A stretch of DNA of 58,588 nt. Origin: Polyangiaceae bacterium. Its GTDB lineage: Bacteria > Myxococcota_A > Polyangia > Polyangiales > Polyangiaceae. The stretch lies in assembly GCA_025937785.1 (NCBI GenBank), contig JAICQQ010000029.1, positions 1 to 58,588 on the forward strand, written 5' to 3'. The notes below the pieces were generated by a model. That model saw only the letters and a program-made list of their open reading frames with translations, searched no databases and was not told where the DNA came from. The position numbers and the translations under genes were made by a program. The stretch's first letter is position 1; every line of letters starts with the position of its first letter. This document shows, in pieces, positions 19,992 to 28,385 of this stretch.

Positions 19992-21694
19992 TTCTTGACC
20001 GCTTGGTGCTCCGGCTCCGGGCTCAATGCATCGTCGAACCCATTGGGATCGACGGCGCGGATGCGCCCTATCGCGAGACTGGCGTGCTCGCGGACCACGG
20101 CGCTCTCGGAATGCAGCGCGACGTCGAGGCGGCGCGCGATACGCCGCTTGGTTGCGCTCGAGCTGGAGTTCAGGAAGGCATCGGCCAGCTTGATGTAGGT
20201 GTCGGACTCGCTGGCACGCTGCCCCGAAGCGGGCAGCGCGCTCGGGCGCTCGAGAGCGTCGACCTCGCCGACTTCGCCGACTTCGCCGGCGGTGCTCATA
20301 CCCGAATCGTTGGTCCATTCCGTAGTCACGCGCTGGTCGCTGGGAACATCGAGCCCCGGTGCGGTTCCATTGACGGGAACGGGCACCGCCGCGGGAACGG
20401 GGACCGCCGCGGGAACGGGCGCCGCCGCGGGAGCGGGCACCGCCGCGGGAGCGCGCGTGGCGCTCTGATACTCCGTGGCGGGCTCGTCGTCGTGCGCCTC
20501 GTTGGGACGGCGACGAGTCGGCGGAGTGCGCGCGTGGGTCTTGAATAGGTCGAAATCTTCGATTTCACCCAGGTCGAGCGCATCGACGGCGCGCCGCAGC
20601 TTGTCTCGAAGCGTGCCGCCTTCGCGCTTCGCGTCGTTCACGACCGCTTGAATGCCGCTGGGCAGCGAATTGGAAGAGGCGATCAGTCGCAGGCGCGCGG
20701 CGCCGCGTGTGACGTCCTGGGTTCGATACATACCCAAATAGATCGCGCCGCCTCCGGTATCGTTCTTCAGTTGCTCGCTCAACTGCTCGAAGAACGAGAA
20801 CGGCGTATCCGCAAGCGTCGACGCGGGTGCCTCGAGGACCACCCCCATGTACGCGACTTCTTGCAACGAGAACCCGGACGGCATCACTCCACTCGATAGC
20901 AGGGCTTCGCGGATCCCGTTGATCACCGCGTCGACCGTCAGCTCCTGAAGGGTGGCTTCGGCATAGTTCAGCACGCCGCTCGAGAGCAACAGCCGTCGAA
21001 AATCTTCGCCATCGAGCGTGCGCAGTGGGTGCACCCCTTCGCGATCGTTGAGTCGATTGAGCGCGTCGAGCGGCGCGACGATCACCTCGTTGACCGCCTC
21101 GAAGTAGCGGTCGAGGGAAACGTTGCCATGATTCTGCGCCAGCCGTTGATTATCGGCGAAGATCCAGCCATAGGGCCTGCGTTTGACCAACTCGCTGAGC
21201 CCGCGGGCAGCATTCACCTTCGCGATGCCGCTCTCGTGCTCGCCCGGCAACGTGGCGAGCACCAGGATCGGGAGCTCCAGATCTTCGATCACGTCGAACA
21301 ATTCGCTGACCGCAGAACCCGTGCCGCCGCCCAGCCCTGCCGTGAGCACCACGACGTCGGCGCCCTGAGCGTGTGCCTGCACCGCATCGCGGATGCGACT
21401 GGCGTTCTCACGGATGCACTCGCGCCCGTAGTTCAGGTCCGCTCCGGCGCCATCGTAGCCGTCGAGACCGATGTACACGCACTGATCGCGGCTGAGCGCG
21501 GTCGCGCCGCTGCCGGGTGCGATACTCCCGTTGGGTGCCAAGCGCGCGCCTGGCGCGAGCGCCGAGAGATCGGTATGCGCGGTGTTCAACGCCATCGCCT
21601 TGTAGCCGAGGCGACCGAACTCTGCCGCGATGTTCCCCCCGCCCTGCCCCAAACCAATGGCAACGATATCTAACGCGCGATCTGCTGGCTTCAT
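19988..21694 (-). CDS. Tubulin/FtsZ-superfamily GTPase-like protein with long Pro/Ala tail
   Basis: A 568-residue protein. Its N-terminal half carries the tubulin/FtsZ nucleotide-binding layout: IGLGQGGGNIAAEFGRLGY at residues 13-31 (first glycine loop) and the tubulin signature LTAGLGGGTGSA at 117-128. A T7-loop-like LRTLDGEDFRRLL segment and a C-terminal activation-domain-like region follow to about residue 390. Residues about 390-450 are acidic then Pro/Ala repeats; the final 80 residues form a helical domain (KLADAFLNSSSSATKRRIAR). It is clearly not the ordinary FtsZ of cell division: overall similarity is low and the T7 residues differ. ATG 21694 lies 9 bases after AGGAAGG; GTG 21700 is an alternative. 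It may build a filament or act as a monomeric GTPase. Confidence 0.85.
   Translation of the reverse strand: MKPADRALDIVAIGLGQGGGNIAAEFGRLGYKAMALNTAHTDLSALAPGARLAPNGSIAPGSGATALSRDQCVYIGLDGYDGAGADLNYGRECIRENASRIRDAVQAHAQGADVVVLTAGLGGGTGSAVSELFDVIEDLELPILVLATLPGEHESGIAKVNAARGLSELVKRRPYGWIFADNQRLAQNHGNVSLDRYFEAVNEVIVAPLDALNRLNDREGVHPLRTLDGEDFRRLLLSSGVLNYAEATLQELTVDAVINGIREALLSSGVMPSGFSLQEVAYMGVVLEAPASTLADTPFSFFEQLSEQLKNDTGGGAIYLGMYRTQDVTRGAARLRLIASSNSLPSGIQAVVNDAKREGGTLRDKLRRAVDALDLGEIEDFDLFKTHARTPPTRRRPNEAHDDEPATEYQSATRAPAAVPAPAAAPVPAAVPVPAAVPVPVNGTAPGLDVPSDQRVTTEWTNDSGMSTAGEVGEVGEVDALERPSALPASGQRASESDTYIKLADAFLNSSSSATKRRIARRLDVALHSESAVVREHASLAIGRIRAVDPNGFDDALSPEPEHQAVKN
20375..20446. repeat. 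18-base tandem repeat inside the tubulin-like gene
   Basis: Four near-identical 18-base units (first GGGAACGGGCACCGCCGC) at 20375, 20393, 20411 and 20429. They encode the Pro/Ala/Val linker (AAVPVP-type hexapeptide) of the minus-strand protein. A slippage-prone region that may vary in length between strains. Confidence 0.85.
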
Positions 21695-22272
21695 CGACAC
21701 ATACCTTCCTAAGAATTGTCGATTTTCGCTTTCCTTGTCGCAAACGCAACCCGAAACGTGAAGACCCGGATCGCACCGCCACTTTTTGCCGGTGGGCGCG
21801 TGCATTTTTGTAAGCCTTCGGGTGCACCGGCGCGGCTTGCATTGGGCCACCTCCCATTTTCGCTCGCTCGTAGTGCGCCGCGTGTGTTGCGCATCCCTTG
21901 CATTTCGAGCCGCGAGCGTTTGGGTCGGATCGACACGGCGCATGTGGTGCGGAGAACGTCGCGGTCGCCGGGACGTGTCGCGGCGCTGCCTGGGACGCTT
22001 CGCCACGCTTGACTCAGACCGGGACACGTGAACCTCGGAGCGCAGTGGGGGTTGCAAGCGACCTATCCCAGCATCGACCCCGAGGCCGAAGCTCTCTACG
22101 CGGCGTGGTCGCTCCGAACCACGCGCTGCGCTGAACGTTTGGAGGCCTGCTGCACGGAGTGGCGGCCGCCGGCAGTCTGATCCGCCGTTTTCGACGAGCC
22201 TGACACGAGCACGCTGGGTATGCTCTTCAGAGCACCGGATCGAGCGTTGACTCGGGGTGCTTCGGGGGAAGA
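21695..22272. other. Gene-poor region between the tubulin-like and PAS-kinase genes
   Basis: 578 bases between divergent starts. It holds the candidate promoter of the tubulin-like gene at its left end. No long reading frame has coding character. A short open stretch, GTG 22028 to TGA 22180 on the plus strand (about 50 codons, beginning VNLGAQWGLQATYPS), has plausible codon use but no ribosome site; it may be a relic. Confidence 0.6.
21715..21743 (-). promoter_or_regulatory. Candidate sigma-70-type promoter of the tubulin-like gene
   Basis: Minus strand: TTGCGA, 17-base spacer, GACAAT, followed by AGGAAGG and the ATG at 21694. Spacing is ideal and both hexamers are close to consensus. Confidence 0.45.
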
Positions 22273-24159
22273 ATGCACATCGATCGAACTCGTGCGCTGC
22301 AGGCGTTACTGGACGCGTGGTCCGAGCCAGCCTGGTTGATCGACGAGCGACACGTGGTGCGAGCAGCGAATCGCGCCCTCGCCCGCTCCCTGGGCGTGGA
22401 GATCGAGGCACTACTCGGAGAGCCTGCCCCCGAACGAATGTCTCAGCGCTTCGGTGAACACGCGCAGCGCATGGAGGCGGCGTTCGCCGGAGCGCGGGTG
22501 GTCTTCGAGCAGGTCGCTGGCGGCCGACGCCTGCTGCATCAGCTCGAACCGGTGCTCGACGACGCCGGGCGAGTCTGGGCAGTCGCGCTGTTCACTACGG
22601 ATGTGAGCTCTGTGACGACCGCCGAGGCCAGCGCTCAGGGCAGCGAGGATCAGTTTCGGGCCATCGTCGGGACCTGCCTCGAGGGAGTCTGGCAGATCGA
22701 CGCCGAGACGCGCACGCGCTTCATGAACGAGCAGATGGCGACGATGCTCGGCTACACGGTCGAAGAATGCCTGGGTCGTAAGCTCCACGAGTTCATGGAC
22801 GGCTCGGCGTGGGCTGACGCCCAGCGCGCTCTTGCGCGGCGCAAGCAGGGGATCCGCGAGCGCTTCGAGTTTCGCTTTCGGCACAAGCTCGGAAGGGACG
22901 TGTGGGCCGTGGTGTCGGCCGCGCCTGTCTTCGACGCAGCGGGCGACTATCTCGGAGCGCTGGCGCTGGTGACCGACGTCACCGAGGCGCGCGTTCTGGA
23001 ACGCAAGGTGCAGCACACCCAGAAACTCGAGAGTCTAGGCGTGCTCGCTGGCGGTATCGCGCACGACTTCAACAACGTGCTGGCTGGCATTCTCGGGAAC
23101 GTCGGGCTCGCCCAGGTCGAGTTGCCGCCTGGTTCGCGTGCCAGCTTCTTTCTCAAAGAAGCCGAACTCGCCGCGCAGCGGGCCGCGGACCTGACACGCC
23201 AGATGTTGGCGTATTCGGGGCGCGGCGCGTTCGTCGTCGACGTCATCGATCTGAACGCAACCATTCGCGAGGTGCAGAGCCTGCTTTCGACCGTGGTCTC
23301 GAAGAAAGCGGCTCTGAACATCTCGCTCGGAGCGAACCTGCCCCCCATGCGTGGGGACGCCACGCAGATCCGTCAGGTGCTGATGAACCTGGTCATGAAT
23401 GCCAGCGACGCGCTCGAAGGCGGGCCTGGTTCGATCCGCGTTTCGACCTCGCTGATCGAGGCCAGCGCGGCTGACCTGGGGCGCTCCTATCTCGACGACG
23501 CGCTCGAGCCCGGGCCGTACCTGGCAGTCGAGGTGAGCGACACGGGCTCCGGTATGAGCCGCGAGGTGCTCGGGCGCATCTTCGAGCCGTTCTTCAGCAC
23601 GAAATCCGCAGGTCATGGCCTGGGGCTGGCAGCAGTGCTGGGCATCCTCCGGGCCCACAACGCTGCCGTCATCGTCGACAGCGAGCCGGGGCGCGGAACC
23701 AGCTTCAAGATCTGGTTGCCGGCGCTGAAGGGTGCCACGCTCCGGGTGAGATCCGAGCCTGGCGGGCCCAGGCCTGCGCCGCGCGCAAACGCGCGGGTGC
23801 TCGTGGCCGACGACGAGGAAGCAGTGCTCACGGTCACGTGCAAGACGCTCGAGCGGCTCGGTTACGAGTGCGTGCGCTGCTCCAACGGCGCCGAAGCGCT
23901 CGCCCGGCTTTCCGAAGGCGAGCCGGAGGTAGATATCGCTCTTTTGGACCTGACGATGCCGGAGCTGGGTGGCGGTGAGGTACTCACCGAGCTGCGTCGG
24001 CGTGGCACCACGACCCCCGTGATTCTGATGTCGGGCTTCGGCGCGTCCGATACCAGTCCGGAGCTGTTGTCCGCCGGCCCCATGGACTTCATCGAGAAGC
24101 CGTTCGTTCCGGGAGAACTCTCGCGCCGGATTCAACGCATCATCGGACCCAAGAAGTAA
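22273..24159 (+). CDS. PAS-PAS hybrid sensor histidine kinase with C-terminal receiver
   Basis: A 628-residue soluble signalling protein. Two PAS sensor modules (about residues 10-115 and 125-240) precede a histidine kinase with phosphoacceptor His264 in LAGGIAHDFNNVLAGI, the N-box NLVMNASDAL, G1 DTGSGM and G2 GHGLGLA. A linked receiver (about 508-628) has phospho-acceptor Asp559 in LLDLTMPE and Lys609 in EKPF. The HDFNN form of the H-box places it in the HisKA subgroup common in myxobacteria. There is no membrane helix, so it senses cytoplasmic signals. The ATG at 22273 follows GGGGGAAG. No partner response regulator is adjacent. Confidence 0.93.
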   Translation: MHIDRTRALQALLDAWSEPAWLIDERHVVRAANRALARSLGVEIEALLGEPAPERMSQRFGEHAQRMEAAFAGARVVFEQVAGGRRLLHQLEPVLDDAGRVWAVALFTTDVSSVTTAEASAQGSEDQFRAIVGTCLEGVWQIDAETRTRFMNEQMATMLGYTVEECLGRKLHEFMDGSAWADAQRALARRKQGIRERFEFRFRHKLGRDVWAVVSAAPVFDAAGDYLGALALVTDVTEARVLERKVQHTQKLESLGVLAGGIAHDFNNVLAGILGNVGLAQVELPPGSRASFFLKEAELAAQRAADLTRQMLAYSGRGAFVVDVIDLNATIREVQSLLSTVVSKKAALNISLGANLPPMRGDATQIRQVLMNLVMNASDALEGGPGSIRVSTSLIEASAADLGRSYLDDALEPGPYLAVEVSDTGSGMSREVLGRIFEPFFSTKSAGHGLGLAAVLGILRAHNAAVIVDSEPGRGTSFKIWLPALKGATLRVRSEPGGPRPAPRANARVLVADDEEAVLTVTCKTLERLGYECVRCSNGAEALARLSEGEPEVDIALLDLTMPELGGGEVLTELRRRGTTTPVILMSGFGASDTSPELLSAGPMDFIEKPFVPGELSRRIQRIIGPKK

Positions 24160-24170
24160 GGCCGTGGCCG

Positions 24171-24911
24171 CTACCTCTGCTCGACAGCGTTCGGGCTGGG
24201 GCGACGCAAGGTTTGTTCGAACGCGGTGTCTTTGCGCAAGTACGCGAACGAAAACAAGTACATCCGGCTTTCGTTCGCGCTGCGCACGAGCAACGCCGAA
24301 AAATCGCGTGTTTCACGCTCGGTCAGTTCGCACAGCTCGAAGCTGCGAGTGTCGGCCGACCAGCGACGCACCAGGCGATGGTCGCCGAGATCGTCGCACT
24401 CGAGCGGCAGCTTCGTCCGGAGCTCGTAGCGCACTGCCTTCCGATCGTGCTCCCAATAGCGCACGCTCATGTCACGACTGCCTTTGCGTTCGGCGTTACA
24501 GAACCCGAAGTCAGGCTCACCGCGCTCGGCACACTCGATGTTGGCCAGGCTGTGCGTGAAGCGCTCGGCGGGTTCGGTCGCCCACCGGATGAACTGTTCG
24601 GTGGGGGAGGCGTGTGCCTGCTCCGCCTCCGCTTCGTCCTTGGCCAGCGCGCGCGCCGCTTCGCGCCGGTCGGCGATCAGTTCTTGAATGCGCCGGATGT
24701 CGTCCGCGGATTGACCGGCGCAGACGTTGCGAGCTCGGTCGATCAGCTGCTGCGCTTCGTCGAGCTTTCCGTGCACGATGGCCTCGCGCGAGCTCTGCCG
24801 CGCGCTCCAGCACTCGGACCGCTGCTGCTTTTGAGTGCAGCCCGTGCCGAGCAGAGCTGCGAGCGCCAGGCTCCCAAAGCATAGCTCAATCACCGTTGCT
24901 CGAATCTGCAC
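24171..24911 (-). CDS. Putative lipoprotein of unknown function
   Basis: About 246 residues. A hydrophobic segment (VIELCFGSLALAALL) ends in the lipobox GTGC, so the mature protein should be lipid-anchored. It then has a helical, charged region with repeated Arg/Glu/Ala (residues about 45-115), and a C-terminal part with paired Cys (NIECAERGEPDFGFCNAERK and LECDD). The GTG at 24911 is preferred because it sits directly before the signal peptide; an ATG at 25016 would add 35 residues of unlikely sequence. It converges with the PAS kinase, with 11 bases between stops. No recognised domain. Confidence 0.72.
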   Translation of the reverse strand: MQIRATVIELCFGSLALAALLGTGCTQKQQRSECWSARQSSREAIVHGKLDEAQQLIDRARNVCAGQSADDIRRIQELIADRREAARALAKDEAEAEQAHASPTEQFIRWATEPAERFTHSLANIECAERGEPDFGFCNAERKGSRDMSVRYWEHDRKAVRYELRTKLPLECDDLGDHRLVRRWSADTRSFELCELTERETRDFSALLVRSANESRMYLFSFAYLRKDTAFEQTLRRPSPNAVEQR

Positions 24912-25046
24912 GCCAGAAGGGTTGTAACGCCGGGCGCGCTGCTTCGCCAGACGAACCTGCAGGCAGGCTCGCCGGCTGGCAGCGCGAGCATCGGATCCTG
25001 CCGCTGCGCTACGCACGGCGGAGCGCGTGCCGGACGCGGCTGTCGC

Positions 25047-25901
25047 TTACGCGGTGTTCAGCACCCGTAGATTCTTGCGTTCGAGATTGGTGAACAACAC
25101 GCGCATCCGGTGGTCGACGCCCACGACGTCACCGTCGTCGAGTTCTTCCCAGACGTTCTCGCCCTGCAGCGGTTCGCTCGAGACGATGAAATGGTTCACA
25201 TACCCGGTCTTGCTCGGAGCTTCACACTCGTCCGACAAACTAGCGCAAGTGTTCCGTTCGCTGCAGCGCCGCTTGTACGTGGACCAAAACAGCTCCTTGC
25301 CACCGCGAGCCGCCAGGAACGTCACGCCATCGGTGAGCATGAACGTGAGCAAGCAAGGCTTGCTCGCCTCGTCGCAGATCGAGCGGATGGTGCTCACCGT
25401 TTGGCGCAGCGCCTCGACGATCTCTTCGAGTGTCAGCGAGCGGGACAGGGGGCCATGCTGGGACATGTTGGTGAGCAAGATGAAGAACAGCACCTCGCTG
25501 TCGGTATCCCCGAGGACGAAGCGCCGCAGGCCCGGCGCGATCAGGTTCCTGAGCGCCTGCTGGTGCTGCGAGAAGTTCGGCACGTCGCCGTTGTGGGCAA
25601 AAGTCCAGCGGCCATACTGAAACGGATGGCAATTGAGGACGCTGTTGTCCCCCTGAGTGGCCTTGCGCACGTGCGCCAGCACCGTTTCGGACGAGACGAC
25701 GCCGCTCAAGCGGTGAAACAGCGTATCGCCCAGGGCGGTGGTGGGGTTCCTCGTGATGTGCGGGCTGCCGTCCACGTAGAACGCGACGCCCCAGCCGTCG
25801 GGGTGCTGGTTGCTCTGAACACCGAGGGCGTTCTCGGCCGCCAACAGCGACCGGTGCACTTGACTCGGTATGACCGATCGAAATCCAAAGAGGCGGCACA
25901 T
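25047..25901 (-). CDS. Class II glutamine amidotransferase
   Basis: A 284-residue N-terminal-nucleophile amidotransferase. The start at 25901 is decisive: it gives MCRLFGFRS, with Cys2 as the catalytic nucleophile exposed after removal of Met; longer frames would bury it. Family landmarks follow: HPDGWGVAFY, a VLAHVRKAT segment (Arg and Ala of the oxyanion region), HPFQYGRWTFAHNGDV and GDTDSEVLF. These fit the YafJ/EgtC-like branch, which hydrolyses a gamma-glutamyl amide or a related bond; no synthase domain is fused. The substrate is unknown. It lies alone, tail-to-tail with no gene, and starts about 140 bases from the 3' end of the pseudo-activator gene. Confidence 0.9.
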   Translation of the reverse strand: MCRLFGFRSVIPSQVHRSLLAAENALGVQSNQHPDGWGVAFYVDGSPHITRNPTTALGDTLFHRLSGVVSSETVLAHVRKATQGDNSVLNCHPFQYGRWTFAHNGDVPNFSQHQQALRNLIAPGLRRFVLGDTDSEVLFFILLTNMSQHGPLSRSLTLEEIVEALRQTVSTIRSICDEASKPCLLTFMLTDGVTFLAARGGKELFWSTYKRRCSERNTCASLSDECEAPSKTGYVNHFIVSSEPLQGENVWEELDDGDVVGVDHRMRVLFTNLERKNLRVLNTA

Positions 25902-26045
25902 CGCAGAAAAGCTGGCGCAGACACGAACGAGTCGACGCAGATTCAGCATGCCACAGGCGGGTCAGCTGAACCAGCGCTCTCGGGGTGGGACGGACTCGGC
26001 GTGGGTCCGAGGTCCCAGAATTGCTTTGGGTTCGTGACGCCGGCT

Positions 26046-28385
26046 TCACGGCGGGCGCCGGCGTCTGCGACGAGAGGCCGTGGGCAACGGGGTGACCGCG
26101 GGCGGGATCGGAATTTCCGGGCGGAAGCCGCTGGCGCTGAGATCCCGGGCGCTGATGGCCGGTGCCGTCGACTCGCGCGCGGCGAGGGTCAAGACTGCGT
26201 CCAGCTCGTGTTCGTTCCCCGGCCAGGTGTGCTCGGAAAGCAACCTGAGCGCCCCGGCTTCGACGCCCATGGGTTCGCCGCGGAGCTTCAGGCCCAAGCG
26301 GGTCAAGCGCATCAGGATCAACGAGCGCATGTCTTCCGCCCGATCTCGGAGTGGGGGCAGGGTGACGCTTTTGTCGCCCAGCCAGCGGCTGAGCCCCTTG
26401 TCGAACTTGCCGCTCTGCACCAGCGAGTCGGGGGATGCTTCGAGCACGGCGATCAGCGATACGGGGAATACGGCTGACAGCGTGCGCGCGGCTGCGCGCT
26501 CGGAAAGGCTCTGGGCGAGGAATGCCTGAACGTCGAGCGGAAGCGCCGAGAGCTCGAGGATCACGAGGCTGCCTCCGTCGGCGAGGTGCAGGGCCGAAGA
26601 CTCGGGGCTCTGCCAACGGACGAGCTCGTGCTGAGTCGGAGTCGCGCCGTCCACTACCACGAAAGGGCCATCTCGTCGGGGGCTGCTCAAGTGCGTCACC
26701 GCTGCCCAGCCGATCGGATCGAGGCCGGGTTCGGCGTGGACGATCAGCGGGCTGTTCAGGCGCCCAACCCGTTCGAGTTGTTCGAGAGTGTTGCGAGCGG
26801 CCGGTCCGTGCGCCGTCCCACGAATCGGCTCTGCCCAAAGCTCCGGGCTGACGCGATTTCGGCCGGCGCCGGTCGCGATGATGTGCTCCAGTCTCTGCCG
26901 CTCGTCGTCGATCGCGTCGGCGCGCCGCGTCGCCCCGAGTTCGCGTTCACGCGAGCGCGCCAGCGCCGACGAGACGGCCAAGAGCGCTGACAGCCTATCG
27001 GCTAGGTTTCGTGCCGCGCGCGCCTCTTCCAGCGTCATGGGTGAACGCCGGCTGCCGCGGGGCAGCAGGATGAAGCCGATGGGTCCGTCTTCGTCGGAGA
27101 CGACGGTGGCGCAGAAGGCCGCACGACTCTCGAACCAACTCAGGAGCGAACGCACCTCGGGGCGACGCACCTGCACGGCGGCGAGCACTTCGGCGCGGAC
27201 GGTGCGCTCGGGCTCCAGCTCGGCGAGCTCGTACAATTTCTCGGGGGCGTCGATCTTCGTCACGTGCAGGTAGCCGGCGACGTCGACGCTCAGCATCTCG
27301 CCTGGGTCGTTTCTCCAGAGTTCGGGCCGGGCGTTGGGGGTCGGAGCCGCGCGCGTCAGCGCCACCAACGCCGCCCGGATCGCTTCGTCGGGCTCGGGTA
27401 GCAGCGCATCCTCGGTGGCGGCGTGAATGGCCGTGAGCCAGCGGGATTGCTCGGGACCTAGCGGGCGCGCCACCGCGCGCGCGATCAAGCCGACCAAGAT
27501 CGACGCCAGGCACGCTCCGAGCACGATCGGACCGCCGTAGTCGGGTACCGCCCGCACCAAGAGCCCCGCGATCAGGAGCGTGGGGACGCCCAGCAAGATC
27601 ACCGCTAGAATGCCGCGCAGCGCGGCCGACACCGACGTGGGCTCTGGCGTCGTAGCCGTCCAGGCGCACAAAAGCGAAGCCACCACCACCGCTACGGGCA
27701 GGATACGGTCGGGGGGCGCGACGTCGAAGGCTGCCGCGGGCACCGCGATGGCGAACGCGGTCAGCGCGAGCGCCAGCGCGCCTGCCGCCCGATCGCCGAC
27801 ACCGAGCTCCAGCCGCCGCAGCAGCCGCAGCCGCCAGGTTGCTGCTACCAGCACCAGGAGCCCCGCGATGCCAGCCGCGGTGGTGACGTAATCGATCGCG
27901 AGGGGATCCAGGCGGATCCAGTCGGGAGGCAAGAGCGCGCGGGTGGCGGGCACGCTGGTGGCAATGCCGAACAACAGCGCCGTGAAGATCACGGCATCCA
28001 GCGTCAGGGTCGCGCGCGGCGGGATCAGGATGCTACTGGTGCCATCGACGCGCGCCAGCGTGAACAGGCAGGCCACCAGCGAAGTGCCGGCGCCCATGTT
28101 GGCGATCGCGTCGAACGCCGGGCTGCCCACCGGACCGGCGCGCGCCGAGAGCCACAGCGCTGCTCCCCACGCTACGGCTCGGAGCGCGGTGCGCGACGGT
28201 TGATTCAGGACGAGTTGAGCTCCACCCCGCGGTTTGAGGGTACGCCGCCATACCTCGGCCAAGATCAGGGGCAGTCCGAACAGGCACAGCCAGGGCAACC
28301 AACCTTGCTGCGCCTGGAGCCCGCCGAGTGCGACGTAGCCGACCGTGCCCGCGGCCGCCCAGAACGTGCGATACTCACGGTTCAC
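26046..28385 (-). CDS. Membrane-GAF protein with degenerate sigma-54-activator-like ATPase module
   Basis: A 779-residue protein. Residues 8-305 contain about eight to ten predicted membrane helices. Residues about 315-475 resemble a GAF sensor. Residues 510-740 align with the central ATPase domain of sigma-54 activators: ADGGSLVILELSALPLDVQA matches the Walker B region, LPPLRDRAEDMRSL and LSEHTWPGNEHELDAV match the conserved C-terminal motifs. The catalytic parts are gone: the Walker A position reads HAEPGLDPIG, Walker B lost its Asp, and the GAFTGA loop is absent. It therefore should neither hydrolyse ATP nor activate sigma-54. GTG 28385 overlaps the upstream gene by GTGA. A Pro/Arg-rich tail ends the protein. 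Confidence 0.85.
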   Translation of the reverse strand: MNREYRTFWAAAGTVGYVALGGLQAQQGWLPWLCLFGLPLILAEVWRRTLKPRGGAQLVLNQPSRTALRAVAWGAALWLSARAGPVGSPAFDAIANMGAGTSLVACLFTLARVDGTSSILIPPRATLTLDAVIFTALLFGIATSVPATRALLPPDWIRLDPLAIDYVTTAAGIAGLLVLVAATWRLRLLRRLELGVGDRAAGALALALTAFAIAVPAAAFDVAPPDRILPVAVVVASLLCAWTATTPEPTSVSAALRGILAVILLGVPTLLIAGLLVRAVPDYGGPIVLGACLASILVGLIARAVARPLGPEQSRWLTAIHAATEDALLPEPDEAIRAALVALTRAAPTPNARPELWRNDPGEMLSVDVAGYLHVTKIDAPEKLYELAELEPERTVRAEVLAAVQVRRPEVRSLLSWFESRAAFCATVVSDEDGPIGFILLPRGSRRSPMTLEEARAARNLADRLSALLAVSSALARSRERELGATRRADAIDDERQRLEHIIATGAGRNRVSPELWAEPIRGTAHGPAARNTLEQLERVGRLNSPLIVHAEPGLDPIGWAAVTHLSSPRRDGPFVVVDGATPTQHELVRWQSPESSALHLADGGSLVILELSALPLDVQAFLAQSLSERAAARTLSAVFPVSLIAVLEASPDSLVQSGKFDKGLSRWLGDKSVTLPPLRDRAEDMRSLILMRLTRLGLKLRGEPMGVEAGALRLLSEHTWPGNEHELDAVLTLAARESTAPAISARDLSASGFRPEIPIPPAVTPLPTASRRRRRRPP

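Noticed and set aside
19988..21694. Ordinary cell-division FtsZ
   Set aside because: Only the nucleotide-binding motifs are shared; length, T7 loop and tail differ, and no division genes are nearby.
25240..26838. A 532-codon minus-strand frame spanning the amidotransferase and the pseudo-activator gene
   Set aside because: Overlaps two genes with clear motifs in another frame; Arg/Pro-rich composition without domains.
26046..28385. Functional sigma-54-dependent activator
   Set aside because: Walker A, the Walker B Asp and GAFTGA are missing, and no DNA-binding helix-turn-helix is seen.
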